Source of the DNA: Arthrobacter sp. Bi83
GTDB taxonomy: Bacteria; Actinomycetota; Actinomycetes; Actinomycetales; Micrococcaceae
DNA: 64,000 nucleotides
Direction: 5' to 3'
Assembly (NCBI RefSeq): GCF_918698095.1
Contig: NZ_CAKKLY010000002.1
Coordinates: 1 to 64,000, forward strand
The notes beneath the pieces were generated by a model. The model was not told the DNA's origin, did not search any database, and saw only the letters and a program-made list of their open reading frames with translations. Made by a program: the position numbers and the translations under genes. Positions 47,895 through 57,164 of this stretch are shown here, in pieces (the stretch's first letter is position 1; each line of letters opens with the position of its first letter).

Positions 47895-48637
47895 TGTCCG
47901 CCCCGTTCCACGTCGCGGCCGTGCTTCGTCTGGTTGTGCGCAGCCGGGTCCCAGCGTTTGGCGGGGGGCTGCTCAGCGCGGAGTTCAGCCAGAAGGCCGG
48001 TGACTGCATCCATGATGGCCTCGGTGGCCTCCGTCAGGGTGGCTTTGTCCCTGGGCCGGCCCTCGAAGCGGGAAAGATCCACGGGATCGCCAATCAGGAT
48101 CCTGGAAGTTTTCCGCGGAAAAAGATGGAAACGCTTGGCATACCGGGGGAAGACCTCGTGGGCGCCCCAGTGGGCCATGGGCACGACGGGGATACCTCCT
48201 TCGAGTGCAAGCCGGGCAGCGCCCGTGTGGCCCTTCATGGGCCAGAGGTCCGGATCCCGCGTCAGCGTGCCCTCCGGGTAGATGACAATCGCCCCGCCCT
48301 CTGCCACGATCTCCTGGGCGAGCTGCAGGGAGCGGTTGGCACCCGCCGTCGAGCGTTCCACCGGAATCTGCTTGACGGCGTGGAGCAGCTTACCGAGGAC
48401 CGGCACCTTGAAGAGGCCTGCCTTGGCGAGGAAGTGCGGGGCGCGCTTCTGGTTGTAAAGCATGTGCCCGACGACCAGCGGATCGATCTCGGTGCAGTGG
48501 TTGGGTGCCGCAATGAAACCGCCGGCGGGAAGTTTTTCTGTGCCTTCCCATTTCTTGTTCATCATCAGTGTCAGGAGGGGCCGCGCAATCCCGGCGATGA
48601 TCACGAACGTGATGTGGCTCTTGGCCGATTCCTTCAC
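47891..48637 (-). CDS. plsC: 1-acyl-sn-glycerol-3-phosphate acyltransferase (PlsC family)
   Basis: Adds the second acyl chain to form phosphatidic acid at the membrane. The catalytic HX4D box is NHCTEIDPL and the third block is IYPEGTLTRD. At 248 residues it has the usual size, with a membrane-binding N-terminal helix (SHITFVIIAGIARPLLTLM). It lies between murA and gpsA. Acyl-chain specificity unknown. Confidence 0.9.
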   Translation of the reverse strand: MKESAKSHITFVIIAGIARPLLTLMMNKKWEGTEKLPAGGFIAAPNHCTEIDPLVVGHMLYNQKRAPHFLAKAGLFKVPVLGKLLHAVKQIPVERSTAGANRSLQLAQEIVAEGGAIVIYPEGTLTRDPDLWPMKGHTGAARLALEGGIPVVPMAHWGAHEVFPRYAKRFHLFPRKTSRILIGDPVDLSRFEGRPRDKATLTEATEAIMDAVTGLLAELRAEQPPAKRWDPAAHNQTKHGRDVERGGQ

Positions 48638-48646
48638 AGGGGCACG

Positions 48647-49972
48647 CTACTTCGCAGCAGTGATGTCGAAATCGGCGCCCAGGCCTGCGAGCTTTTCATT
48701 GAAGCGCTCATAGCCGCGGTTAATGATGTCCATACCCGTCACCCGGGACGTGCCGGTGGCGGCCAGGGCTGCGATGAGGTGGCTGAAGCCGCCCCGCAGG
48801 TCCGGAACATCGATGTCGGTGCCCTTGAGCTGCGTCGGGCCGGAGATGACGGCTGAGTGGAGGAAGTTCCGCTGCCCGAAACGGCAGGGGACGCTGCCCA
48901 GGCATTCCCGGTGGACCTGGATGCTGGCTCCCATCCGGATCAGGGCGTCGGTGAAGCCGAATCGGTTCTCGTACACGGTCTCGTGCACGATCGAAACGCC
49001 CTCGGCCTGCGTCAGTGCGACAACAAGTGGCTGCTGCCAGTCCGTCATGAAGCCCGGGTGGACGTCGGTTTCGAGCACCAGCGGGCTCAGCTTGCCGCCG
49101 CGGTGGTAGAACCGGATGCCGTCGTCGCCGATGTCCATGCCGCCGCCCACCTTGCGGAAGGTGTTCAGGAAGGTCATCATGTCGCGCTGGGAAGCGCCTT
49201 CAACGAAGATGTCGCCGCGGGTGACCAGGGCAGCGGAAGCCCAGGACGCAGATTCGTTGCGGTCAGAGAGTGCCCGGTGGTTGTAGCCGCCCAGGTCCCG
49301 GACACCTTCAATGCGGATGGTGCGGTCCGTCTGGACGCTGATGATGGCGCCCATCTTCTGCAGCACAGCGATGAGGTCCACGATCTCGGGCTCGGTAGCC
49401 GCGCCGGAGAGTTCGGTGATGCCTTCGGCGCGCGTGGCACTCAGGAGGACCTGCTCCGTAGCGCCCACTGAGGGGTACGGCAGGGAGATTTTGGCGCCGT
49501 GGAGTCCCTTGGGCGCGGAGATGTGGATGCCGCCCGGGCGCTTCTCCACGACGGCGCCGAACTGGCGCAGCACGTTCAGGTGGTAGTCGATCGGGCGGTC
49601 GCCGATCTTGCAGCCGCCGAGATCGGGGATGAAAGCCTCACCGATGGCGTGGATCAGGGGGCCGCACAGCAGGATCGGGATGCGTGAGTCACCGGCGTGG
49701 GCGTCAATGGCCGTGCTCGGCGCCGTCTTGGCGTCCTTCGGATCCAGGGTGAGATCACCGGTCACGGGATCCTTCTCCACGGTGACCCCGTGGAGCTGGA
49801 GCAGGCTGGTGACAACCTCGACGTCCTTGATTTCCGGAACGTTCCGGAGCACCGAAGGCTCATTGCCCAGCAGCGCCGCCACCATGGCCTTGGGCACAAG
49901 GTTCTTTGCACCGCGGACCTTGACACGGCCAGTTAGCGGGACGCCTCCGCGGATTGTCAGAACACTACTCAT
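48647..49972 (-). CDS. murA: UDP-N-acetylglucosamine 1-carboxyvinyltransferase MurA
   Basis: First committed step of peptidoglycan synthesis, the target of fosfomycin. It has 441 residues. The active-site loop with its catalytic Cys is in DLGGCKIGDRPIDYHL, where actinobacterial relatives may have Cys or Asp; here it is Cys. The opening TIRGGVPLTGRVKVRGAKN and the C-terminal RGGFSHLIAALAATGTS are typical. GAGGAAACC precedes the ATG. It starts the murA-plsC-gpsA-ddl group. Confidence 0.95.
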   Translation of the reverse strand: MSSVLTIRGGVPLTGRVKVRGAKNLVPKAMVAALLGNEPSVLRNVPEIKDVEVVTSLLQLHGVTVEKDPVTGDLTLDPKDAKTAPSTAIDAHAGDSRIPILLCGPLIHAIGEAFIPDLGGCKIGDRPIDYHLNVLRQFGAVVEKRPGGIHISAPKGLHGAKISLPYPSVGATEQVLLSATRAEGITELSGAATEPEIVDLIAVLQKMGAIISVQTDRTIRIEGVRDLGGYNHRALSDRNESASWASAALVTRGDIFVEGASQRDMMTFLNTFRKVGGGMDIGDDGIRFYHRGGKLSPLVLETDVHPGFMTDWQQPLVVALTQAEGVSIVHETVYENRFGFTDALIRMGASIQVHRECLGSVPCRFGQRNFLHSAVISGPTQLKGTDIDVPDLRGGFSHLIAALAATGTSRVTGMDIINRGYERFNEKLAGLGADFDITAAK

Positions 49973-50172
49973 TTACCGGTTTCCTCACGACTACTCGTCC
50001 CCAAATCCTTACAAAGGCACCAGCTAAGCATATGAGCTTGCGTTACCGAACCGAAATACGGCCCCTTGTGAAAGCCGTCTCCGCGGGACCTGCGGCCGGG
50101 CACTGCGGGGCCAGGGAGTGGATCCACAGGGGGCTCAATACAGTATTCACCCGTATGGGCCCGGCAACGGAA

Positions 50173-50202
50173 AGGCCCGCCGCAGATTCGTGCGACGGGC
50201 CT
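50173..50202 (-). terminator. Terminator of leuC-leuD
   Basis: AGGCCCG-(C/T)CGCA arms pair around a 6-base loop, and TTTCC follows on the minus strand, 19 bases past the leuD stop. The rest of the 49973-50220 interval should hold the murA promoter, but no clear -35/-10 pair was found. Confidence 0.75.
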
Positions 50203-50220
50203 CCGACTGGGTAACAGGAC

Positions 50221-50823
50221 CTACGAAAGCCTGGCCGGCAGGGTCTTCGGCTTGAAGGCCGGCCGGGTGGCCTCGTAGGTGGTGATGTCTTCCTCGTGCT
50301 GCAGCGTCAGGCCGATGTCGTCGAAGCCCTCGAGCAGGCGCCACCGCGTGTAATCGTCGATCGAGAATGGAGCAACCACGTTCCCGCAGATGACGGTCTT
50401 GGACACGAGGTCCACGGTCACCTCGGTGCCGGGGGCGTTCTCGAGTGCCTTCCAGATCAGTTCGATGTCATCTTGCGCCAGTTCGGCAGCCAGGAGTCCC
50501 TGCTTGCCCGAGTTGCCGCGGAAGATATCGGCGAACCGGGAGGACAGCACGGTCTTGAAGCCGTAGTCCTTGAGCGCCCAGACTGCGTGCTCGCGGGAGG
50601 AGCCGGTCCCGAAGTCAGGCCCGGCCACCAGCACGGAGCCGGCGTTGAAGGGTGCCTGGTTCAGGATGAACGCCGGGTCTTTCCGCCAGGCCGAAAACAG
50701 TGCATCCTCGAAGCCCGTGCGGGTGATCCGCTTGAGGTAGACCGCCGGAATGATCTGGTCGGTGTCAACATTGCTCTGGCGCAGCGGGACGCCGATTCCG
50801 GTGTGGGTGGTGAACTTTTCCAT
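50221..50823 (-). CDS. leuD: 3-isopropylmalate dehydratase small subunit
   Basis: Swivel subunit of isopropylmalate isomerase in leucine synthesis. At 200 residues it has the family start [20 protein letters not shown] and [13 protein letters not shown]. It begins 9 bases after leuC ends. Confidence 0.96.
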   Translation of the reverse strand: MEKFTTHTGIGVPLRQSNVDTDQIIPAVYLKRITRTGFEDALFSAWRKDPAFILNQAPFNAGSVLVAGPDFGTGSSREHAVWALKDYGFKTVLSSRFADIFRGNSGKQGLLAAELAQDDIELIWKALENAPGTEVTVDLVSKTVICGNVVAPFSIDDYTRWRLLEGFDDIGLTLQHEEDITTYEATRPAFKPKTLPARLS

Positions 50824-50832
50824 GGGGCCTTC

Positions 50833-52290
50833 CTAGGCTGCGTCGGTCGTCTGGAGGGCGGCGGATTCCGGGGCCGGATCGAGGTCCGACGGCGAGCTCA
50901 GCGTTCCGCGCACTGCCGTGGCAGCTGCCACCACAGGCGACACCAGGTGGGTTCGTCCGCCTTTGCCCTGGCGCCCTTCAAAGTTGCGGTTGGACGTGGA
51001 TGCGCAGCGCTCCCCCGGCTCCAGCTGGTCCGGGTTCATGCCCAGGCACATGGAACATCCGGCGAAGCGCCATTCTGCACCGAAATCCTTGAACACCCGG
51101 TCCAGGCCCTCGGCTTCCGCTTCCAGGCGGACGCGGGCCGAGCCCGGCACCACGAGCATGCGGACCTTGGGATCCTTCTCGCGGCCGCGGATGATGTCAG
51201 CCGCGGCCCGGAGGTCCTCGATGCGGGAGTTCGTGCAGGAACCCAGGAAGACCGTGTCCACCCGGATGTCCTTCATGCGTGTCCCTGCCTCCAGGCCCAT
51301 GTACTGCAGCGCGCGTTCGGCTGCCGCCTTGGCGTTCTCATCGCCGAAGTCGTTGGGGGAAGGGACCTTGTCCGACAGCGGGACGCCCTGGCCGGGGTTG
51401 GTGCCCCAGGTGACGAACGGCTCGAGCGTGTCGGCGTTGAGGTCCACCTGGGCATCGAAGACGGCGTCATCGTCGCTGCGCAGGGTGGACCAGTATGCGA
51501 CGGCGGCATCCCAGTCGGCACCTTCCGGTGCGTGCGGGCGGCCCTTCATGTATGCGTAGGTGGTTTCGTCCGGAGCGACCAGGCCGGCGCGCGCCCCTGC
51601 CTCGATGGACATGTTGCAGATGGTCATCCGCGCTTCCATGGACAGTGCCCGGATGGCCGATCCGCGGTACTCCAGGACGTAGCCCTGGCCACCGCCGGTG
51701 CCGATCTTGGCGATCACTGCAAGGATGATGTCCTTGGCTGTGACGCCGGGACGGAGGGTGCCCTCGACATTGATGGCCATGGTCTTGAACGGCTTCAGGG
51801 ACAGGGTCTGGGTGGCCATGACGTGCTCCACCTCGGACGTGCCGATGCCCATGGCCAGCGCGCCGAAGGCGCCGTGGGTTGAGGTGTGCGAATCGCCGCA
51901 GACCACGGTCATGCCGGGCTGGGTCAGGCCAAGCTGTGGACCCACCACGTGCACGATGCCCTGTTCGGCGTCGCCCAGAGAGTGCAGGCGCACCCCGAAC
52001 TCTTGGCAGTTGTTGCGCAGCGTCTGGATCTGCGTCCGGCTCGTGAGGTCGGCAATTGGCTTGTCGATGTCCAGCGTGGGAGTGTTGTGGTCCTCCGTGG
52101 CGATGGTGAGGTCCGGGCGGCGCAGCTTGCGGCCGGCCAGGCGGAGCCCTTCAAAGGCCTGCGGGGACGTCACCTCGTGGACGAGGTGAAGGTCGATGTA
52201 CAGAAGGTCCGGCTGGGCGTTGGCGCCGTCGCCGTCGCCTTTGCGCACCACGTGCGCGTCCCAGACTTTCTCGGCCAATGTGTTTGCCAT
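50833..52290 (-). CDS. leuC: 3-isopropylmalate dehydratase large subunit
   Basis: Iron-sulphur aconitase-family subunit converting 2- to 3-isopropylmalate. It has 485 residues. Cluster ligands are Cys in [13 protein letters not shown] and the pair in [27 protein letters not shown] is also present. ATG at 52290 has AAGGGAGATGGCC upstream; an ATG two codons earlier sits directly on the purine run. It is divergent from the IclR gene, across a 111-base regulatory gap. Confidence 0.96.
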   Translation of the reverse strand: MANTLAEKVWDAHVVRKGDGDGANAQPDLLYIDLHLVHEVTSPQAFEGLRLAGRKLRRPDLTIATEDHNTPTLDIDKPIADLTSRTQIQTLRNNCQEFGVRLHSLGDAEQGIVHVVGPQLGLTQPGMTVVCGDSHTSTHGAFGALAMGIGTSEVEHVMATQTLSLKPFKTMAINVEGTLRPGVTAKDIILAVIAKIGTGGGQGYVLEYRGSAIRALSMEARMTICNMSIEAGARAGLVAPDETTYAYMKGRPHAPEGADWDAAVAYWSTLRSDDDAVFDAQVDLNADTLEPFVTWGTNPGQGVPLSDKVPSPNDFGDENAKAAAERALQYMGLEAGTRMKDIRVDTVFLGSCTNSRIEDLRAAADIIRGREKDPKVRMLVVPGSARVRLEAEAEGLDRVFKDFGAEWRFAGCSMCLGMNPDQLEPGERCASTSNRNFEGRQGKGGRTHLVSPVVAAATAVRGTLSSPSDLDPAPESAALQTTDAA

Positions 52291-52371
52291 GGCCATCTCC
52301 CTTCACTGCTGTTGGCTGTTACTTCCACTGAAGCAGCAGAGCCGTGTAATAAGCCAGTCAAAAGATTTGCA

Positions 52372-52386
52372 TCTCAGATAATGAGA
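52372..52386 (+). promoter_or_regulatory. Inverted repeat TCTCA-N5-TGAGA between leuC and the IclR gene
   Basis: Perfect 5-bp arms with a GATAA spacer. The spacer plus the next T forms GATAAT, a good -10 for the IclR gene 20 bases ahead of its ATG. An operator over its own -10 fits autoregulation by the IclR protein and shared control of leuCD. Confidence 0.55.
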
Positions 52387-52401
52387 CGGCAATATCATTA
52401 C

Positions 52402-53121
52402 ATGGACAATTCTAGTGGAGTCGGTGTCATTGATAAAGCGGCCCAGGTGCTTGACGCGCTCGAGGCCGGACCCACGACTCTGGCACAGCTCGTTGCTGCC
52501 ACGGGACTGGCGAGGCCCACCGTGCACCGGCTCGCATTGGCGCTGGTTCACCACCGCCTGGTAAGCCGCGACATCCAGGGCCGGTTTGTTCTCGGCAGCC
52601 GCCTCGTGGAGCTTGCCTCGGCCGCCGGCGAGGACCGGCTCATCGCCTCAGCGGGTCCGGTCCTGATGCAGCTGCGAGACGCCACGGGCGAAAGCGCCCA
52701 GATCTTCCGCCGCCAGGGCGACTGGCGCGTCTGCGTCGCCTCTGCCGAGCGGCCCATCGGCCTCCGCGACACCATCCCTGTTGGCACGCAGCTGTCCATG
52801 AAGGCTGGTTCCGCCGCCCAGGTCCTGCTCGCATGGGAGGACCATGATCGCCTGCTGGAAGGACTCCAGTCCGCGCGCTTTACGCCCACCGTTTTGGCAG
52901 GAGTACGACGGCGGGGCTGGGGTCAGAGCCTCGGTGAACGGGAGCCGGGGGTCGCCTCGGTTTCGGCACCGGTCCGCGGTCCCTCCGGCCGTGTAATCGC
53001 CGCCGTTTCCATCTCCGGCCCCATCGAGCGGCTCACCCGCCAGCCCGGCCGCCTGCACGCCGAGGTGGTCTGCAACGCAGCCCGGGTCCTGACGGAAGCA
53101 CTCCGCAAGAACAACGACTGA
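52402..53121 (+). CDS. ndgR: IclR-family regulator, NdgR/LtbR-like
   Basis: A 239-residue regulator with an N-terminal winged helix-turn-helix (TTLAQLVAATGLARPTVHRL) and a C-terminal IclR effector domain (residues 75-235). Divergent pairing with leuC is the conserved setting of NdgR (Streptomyces) and LtbR (Corynebacterium), which control leucine and related amino acid genes. The name rests on this synteny. ATG at 52402 is chosen because a longer open frame reaching 51886 runs antisense through leuC and is not credible. Confidence 0.87.
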   Translation: MDNSSGVGVIDKAAQVLDALEAGPTTLAQLVAATGLARPTVHRLALALVHHRLVSRDIQGRFVLGSRLVELASAAGEDRLIASAGPVLMQLRDATGESAQIFRRQGDWRVCVASAERPIGLRDTIPVGTQLSMKAGSAAQVLLAWEDHDRLLEGLQSARFTPTVLAGVRRRGWGQSLGEREPGVASVSAPVRGPSGRVIAAVSISGPIERLTRQPGRLHAEVVCNAARVLTEALRKNND

Positions 53122-53272
53122 GGCGAGTGCCGGGTTAGTCCACCTTGGGCCGGATATCGCAGGCTTCCTGCCCTCGGATCAGCACGGCGCTCGCGGGGCT
53201 TGGCCAGCTATTGGAAACTCTCTTAGCTGGTACCGGCCCCGACCCTAAATTGTCTGTGCCCCTTGGCAGACT

Positions 53273-54911
53273 GTGTTTATGGATGGAGATGGGGAAACGC
53301 ACCTGACGAAGGCAGCGCTGCCATGCGGCTGCGCTCTTCCCCGGGGCGATTTTCCCGGCGCCGATTTCCCGGACGCCGGGTTCCCGGACGCCGGGTTCCC
53401 GGACGCTGATTTTCCCTTCGACGCGTTTCCACTCGACCCTTTCCCTGACGACGGGTTTCCAGACGCCACTTTCCCTGACGACGGGTTTCCAGACGCCACT
53501 TTTCCAGAGGATCCTTTTCCCGATGCCTCATTTGCAGACCCTGCCTTTGCCGGGGCCGCGTTTGAAGACGACGCCGAGTCGGACACCGCCGGCTCGAATA
53601 CCGTTGCGTCCAGCTCCGCTTCGAGCTGTGCCAGCGTGCAGGACCTGATCGCGGCGGCGGGTTCGCTGCTGCTTCGCGCGGACAATGCCGGGCTGATCGA
53701 TCAGCTGGCGGGCCTGGAGGACCTCAAATGCGTCATCGCCGGGCTGCAGGCCCGGATTGACGTGACCTTTGATGCCGCCCAGCGCCGGGGCCAGGCCCGG
53801 GCAGGGGCCCCGGCCGCGGAATGGGGCCAGGGCGTGGCCGCGGAGATCGCCCTCGCCCGCCGCGAATCCCCCAACCGGGGCAGCCGGCTGCTCGGCTTCG
53901 CGAAGGCACTCGTGACCGAGATGCCGCACACCCTGCCGCCCTGGACAGCGGCCAGCTCAACGAATGGCGCGCCACCCTGCTCGTCAAAGAAAACGGCATG
54001 CCTGTCCAATACCGACCGGTGCGCCGTCGACGACGAACGTGCGCCTCCGCCCGGCACCGGACACCATGACCTACCTGCTGCCCGTCGCGCAGGGCGTCGC
54101 CGTGCACGCCGCGCTCAGCCGGCGTGCCGACACCCTCCGCTCCGACGGCGACGGCCGGTCACGTGGCCAGATCATGGCCGACGCCCTGGTAGAACGCACC
54201 ACCGGCACCCCCGGAGGCATCACCGGCATCGAGATCCAGCTGATCATGACCGACCGCTCCCTCCTCCAGGGCAACAGCGAACCAGCCCGCCTTCCCGGGT
54301 ACGGCACCGTCCCCGCCGGCTGGGCCCGCAACCTCCTCACCCGGGGCCAAGGGCAACAACTGGGCCAGCCAGGGCGCGGTCGGGAGGACGATCCCACAAC
54401 GGGTGACGGCCCAGACCCGGGCCGGCGGGCGGACTCTGGGCACAGTGCAGTTTTCGATGTCTGGCTCCGCCGGCTCTACACCGCCCCCGGGATGGGCGAC
54501 CTTGTCGGCATGGATACGCGGGCGCGCATGTTCCCGCCGGGGCTGCGGCGCTTCATCCAGGCCCGCGATGACACCTGCCGCACCCCCTTTTGCGACGCGC
54601 CGATCCGCCACCATGACCATGTCGTACCGTGGCACACCGGCGGGACCACCAGCCTCGGAAACGGGGCCGGGCTGTGCGAAGCCTGCAACCACACCAAAGA
54701 ACTCCCAGGATGGAAAGCCCAACCCAGCCCCGGTCCCCGGCACACGATCGAACTCCGGACCCCCACCGGCCACAGCTATCACTCCACGGCACCTCCGCTG
54801 CCCGGAACCACGCCGTCCGGAACCAGCCTGCCCCGAAAAGTCAGCCAAACCCGCCTGATCAATTCGCGCAACCAACAAGCCTGCGGCGGGCATACCGGCG
54901 TCGCAGAATAG
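53273..54911 (+). pseudogene. Broken DUF222/HNH endonuclease (13E12-repeat family)
   Basis: Remains of a large DUF222-HNH protein, a family that is multicopy in Arthrobacter and mycobacteria. The DUF222 part runs in frame 2 (DLIAAAGSLLLRADNAGLID to TEMPHTL). One base is missing near 53936: [18 protein letters not shown] continues in frame 1. An extra A in the run at 53989-53993 returns to frame 2 for [15 protein letters not shown]. There the region normally joining it to [13 protein letters not shown] appears deleted, and the rest continues in frame 3, with the HNH motif [32 protein letters not shown] intact near the end. No single frame can make the whole protein, so it is a pseudogene or a sequencing-damaged copy. 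Its N-terminus carries 14 Phe-Pro pentads. Confidence 0.85.
53351..53560 (+). repeat. Fourteen tandem 15-bp units encoding Phe-Pro pentads
   Basis: The reading frame encodes 14 consecutive five-residue units each starting with Phe (for example FPDAG, FPDAD, FPDDG, FPDAT). Several 15- and 30-base blocks are near-identical, so it grew by tandem duplication. The phase resembles the A(D/N)(L/F)xx pentapeptide consensus, but the Pro after most Phe residues is unusual for that fold. Confidence 0.85.
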
Positions 54912-54964
54912 GACCACCGGCGGCGCACGCCCCTGTCAGCCACAACCGGCAGTATTGTGAGCGC

Positions 54965-55531
54965 ATGACCAGCTACGCAGTGTTCCTTCGCGGCATCAAC
55001 GTGGGCGGCATCAACATCAAGATGGCGGACCTCAAGGAAGCCCTGAAGGCGTCCCCATTCACCGGTGTGAAGACGCTACTGGCCAGCGGCAACGTCGTGC
55101 TGGCCAGTGACCTTGCTCCCGGAGCCGTCAAAAAGGAATTCGAGGCGGCACTGAGGCAATCCTTCGGCTATGACGCCTGGGTTGTGGTGCTGACGTCCTC
55201 CCGTGTTGCCGAACTGGTTGCAGCCTGTCGCTATCCGGCGGACGACAAAACCACCCACACGTACCTCACCCTGACCTCGGATACCGCCGCACTGGACGAG
55301 CTGGTCGCCGCCGCGGAGGCACTGGGCGGCGGCGAAGGGGTCGGCGTGGAGCAGGAGAGGCTGGGCCCGGAGGCCCTGGCCTGGCTGGCACCGGCGGGCG
55401 GTACCCTGGACAGCCCCTTCAGCAAGCTGACGGCCAAGCCGAAGTACAAGGTTTCCACCACAACCCGCAACCTCCGCACCATGGTCAAGGTCCGGGATGC
55501 TGCAGCCGCACTCCAGGACGCCGGGGCCTAA
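54965..55531 (+). CDS. DUF1697 family protein
   Basis: A 188-residue soluble protein of the DUF1697 family, function unknown. The N-terminal signature MTSYAVFLRGINVGGINIKM and ASGNVVLASD, plus the C-terminal KYKVSTTTRNLRTMVKV, are diagnostic. ATG at 54965 fits the family; an open frame beginning at 54629 runs through the pseudogene and is not coding. It is convergent with the GTPase pair. Confidence 0.88.
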   Translation: MTSYAVFLRGINVGGINIKMADLKEALKASPFTGVKTLLASGNVVLASDLAPGAVKKEFEAALRQSFGYDAWVVVLTSSRVAELVAACRYPADDKTTHTYLTLTSDTAALDELVAAAEALGGGEGVGVEQERLGPEALAWLAPAGGTLDSPFSKLTAKPKYKVSTTTRNLRTMVKVRDAAAALQDAGA

Positions 55532-55550
55532 AAGCCACCCTGGCGTCGGG

Positions 55551-57164
55551 TCATCTGCTGGCGGCCCTGACCGCTGCGTTGAAGGCCTTTAGCCGGCTGA
55601 TTTCGGTTTCCACGGGCTCCACCACATGTTTCGCCGCGACCTGCACTACGGCTGCTTTGAGGCGCTTGCGCGCTGACGCCGCCCGGGCACGGGCCGCGCC
55701 GGCGGTAATGAATTTCGCGGTGATCGCCAGGAGGATGCCCAGCGCCGCGCCGCCGGCAATCATGAGGGTGGGAATAGGCCAGCCCTCCACGCGGGGCACC
55801 TCCGGGATCGGCAACTGCAAATAGCCGAGGACCGCGAGCAGGCCAAGCCACCCCAGTCCGCCCACGGCCGTCAGCAGCGCCAGCCACTGGACCACGTTGA
55901 AAACGCCCCACCACCAGGATCTCCGTCCCGCTCTCAAGTCGGCACCGGCGATGGCCTGGTCCAAAGCATCCGGGAGCCTGTCCCTCCCCTGCCGGGCTGC
56001 GTTCCGGATCGACGCCCGCCACGGGCCCGGTGCGCCGTCGCTCGCGGCGTCGGCAAAGTCACGGACCGCGGCGTCCGTTCTGGCCCGTTCCGGGGCACCT
56101 GCGGGAGGCAGCGAGGTCCTGTTCACCTCGGCACTGGTACCGCGGCGCAGGTTCAGGCGCCGGAGCGGGTCCGGCCGGAACCGGACCAGCCACCTTGTCA
56201 CCGGCCAGCCTGTGCGCCGGGTGGACTCTTGCCGGTATGAGCGGCCTACGGCATCGACGACCAGCGGGACGTTGGCCGCGATCGCCAACTCCTCCGCCAG
56301 CCGCGCCTTCGATCCGCCCTTCACGCCGGCTGCCTCGCCGGTCCCGGACGCATCCTGCAGCCGTGCGGACGCCCTTGAGACATCCGCGGAGAGCCTCAGT
56401 GACAGGGCCGCCCGCTGCGCCGCCACGTGGCCGATCGCCGCCCGGACTTTGTCCACCCCGGCCCCGGTAAGGGCCGAAGCCCCCAGAACCTGGACCTTGC
56501 CGAGCCCGTCGCGGACGAGGATGCCCCTGAGCGACTCCAGGACCGGCTGCACATCGGCGTCGGGGAGCCGGTCGATCTGGTTCAGCACCACAAGGGTCAC
56601 GGCGCCGTGTGACGCCAACGGGGCCAGAAAGTCATTGTGGACGGCGGCGTCGGCGTACTTTTGCGGATCCAGCACCCACACCAGGACGTCAACCATACCC
56701 ACCAGCCGCTGCACGGTCTCGCGGTTTGCGGCCCTCGTCGAATCGAAGTCCGGCAGGTCAAGAAGTATGAGCCCGCTTGATTCGTCCGCGAATCCCTCCA
56801 CTGGCACAGCGTGATGGCGCTGGCGCACCTCCAGCCAGTCAAGCAGCGTCTCGCTGCCGTCCGCTCCCCAGACACTCGCCAAAGGTTCCGAGGTAGTGGG
56901 CCGGCGGGCGGCCGCCGTCGCGATTTCTGCCCCGTGGACGGCATTGAAAAGGGTTGACTTACCGCTTCCCGTTGCCCCAAAAAATCCCACGACGGTATGG
57001 TCGGCGGAAAGTGACCGCCGCGAACTGGCGCGCTCCAGGACCTGGAACGCCTCATCCAACGCCTCAGCCGGCAGGACCCCTTGGGCCAGCTCGCGGGCAT
57101 TGTTCAATGCTTCAAGGCGGCTTTGGAGCTGCGTTGCTTCCTTGACCACGCTGTGGCGGCTCAT
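55551..57164 (-). CDS. Dynamin-like membrane GTPase, second of a pair
   Basis: A 537-residue GTPase. G1 is FFGATGSGKSTLFNAV, G3 is LLDLPDFDS and G4 is NQID, so it is likely an active GTPase. Two adjacent hydrophobic segments near residues 440-500 (LALLTAVGGLGWLGLLAVLG and LMIAGGAALGILLAI) make it a membrane protein. The last 50 residues are basic. It overlaps the preceding GTPase gene by 4 bases (ATGA). The pair resembles the DynB/DynA pair of Streptomyces that helps FtsZ-ring function, but no such role is shown here. Confidence 0.8.
   Translation of the reverse strand: MSRHSVVKEATQLQSRLEALNNARELAQGVLPAEALDEAFQVLERASSRRSLSADHTVVGFFGATGSGKSTLFNAVHGAEIATAAARRPTTSEPLASVWGADGSETLLDWLEVRQRHHAVPVEGFADESSGLILLDLPDFDSTRAANRETVQRLVGMVDVLVWVLDPQKYADAAVHNDFLAPLASHGAVTLVVLNQIDRLPDADVQPVLESLRGILVRDGLGKVQVLGASALTGAGVDKVRAAIGHVAAQRAALSLRLSADVSRASARLQDASGTGEAAGVKGGSKARLAEELAIAANVPLVVDAVGRSYRQESTRRTGWPVTRWLVRFRPDPLRRLNLRRGTSAEVNRTSLPPAGAPERARTDAAVRDFADAASDGAPGPWRASIRNAARQGRDRLPDALDQAIAGADLRAGRRSWWWGVFNVVQWLALLTAVGGLGWLGLLAVLGYLQLPIPEVPRVEGWPIPTLMIAGGAALGILLAITAKFITAGAARARAASARKRLKAAVVQVAAKHVVEPVETEISRLKAFNAAVRAASR

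Noticed and set aside
51886..52401. N-terminal extension of the IclR regulator into leuC
   Set aside because: It would read antisense through leuC; the IclR family N-terminus begins at 52402.
53351..53560. A CRISPR or satellite array, considered because of the regular repeat
   Set aside because: The units are 15 bp with no spacers and encode a protein repeat in the frame of the adjoining gene.
54629..54964. Extension of the DUF1697 frame into the HNH pseudogene
   Set aside because: The family starts at MTSYAVFLRGINVGG; the upstream part is out of frame with the real HNH coding sequence.
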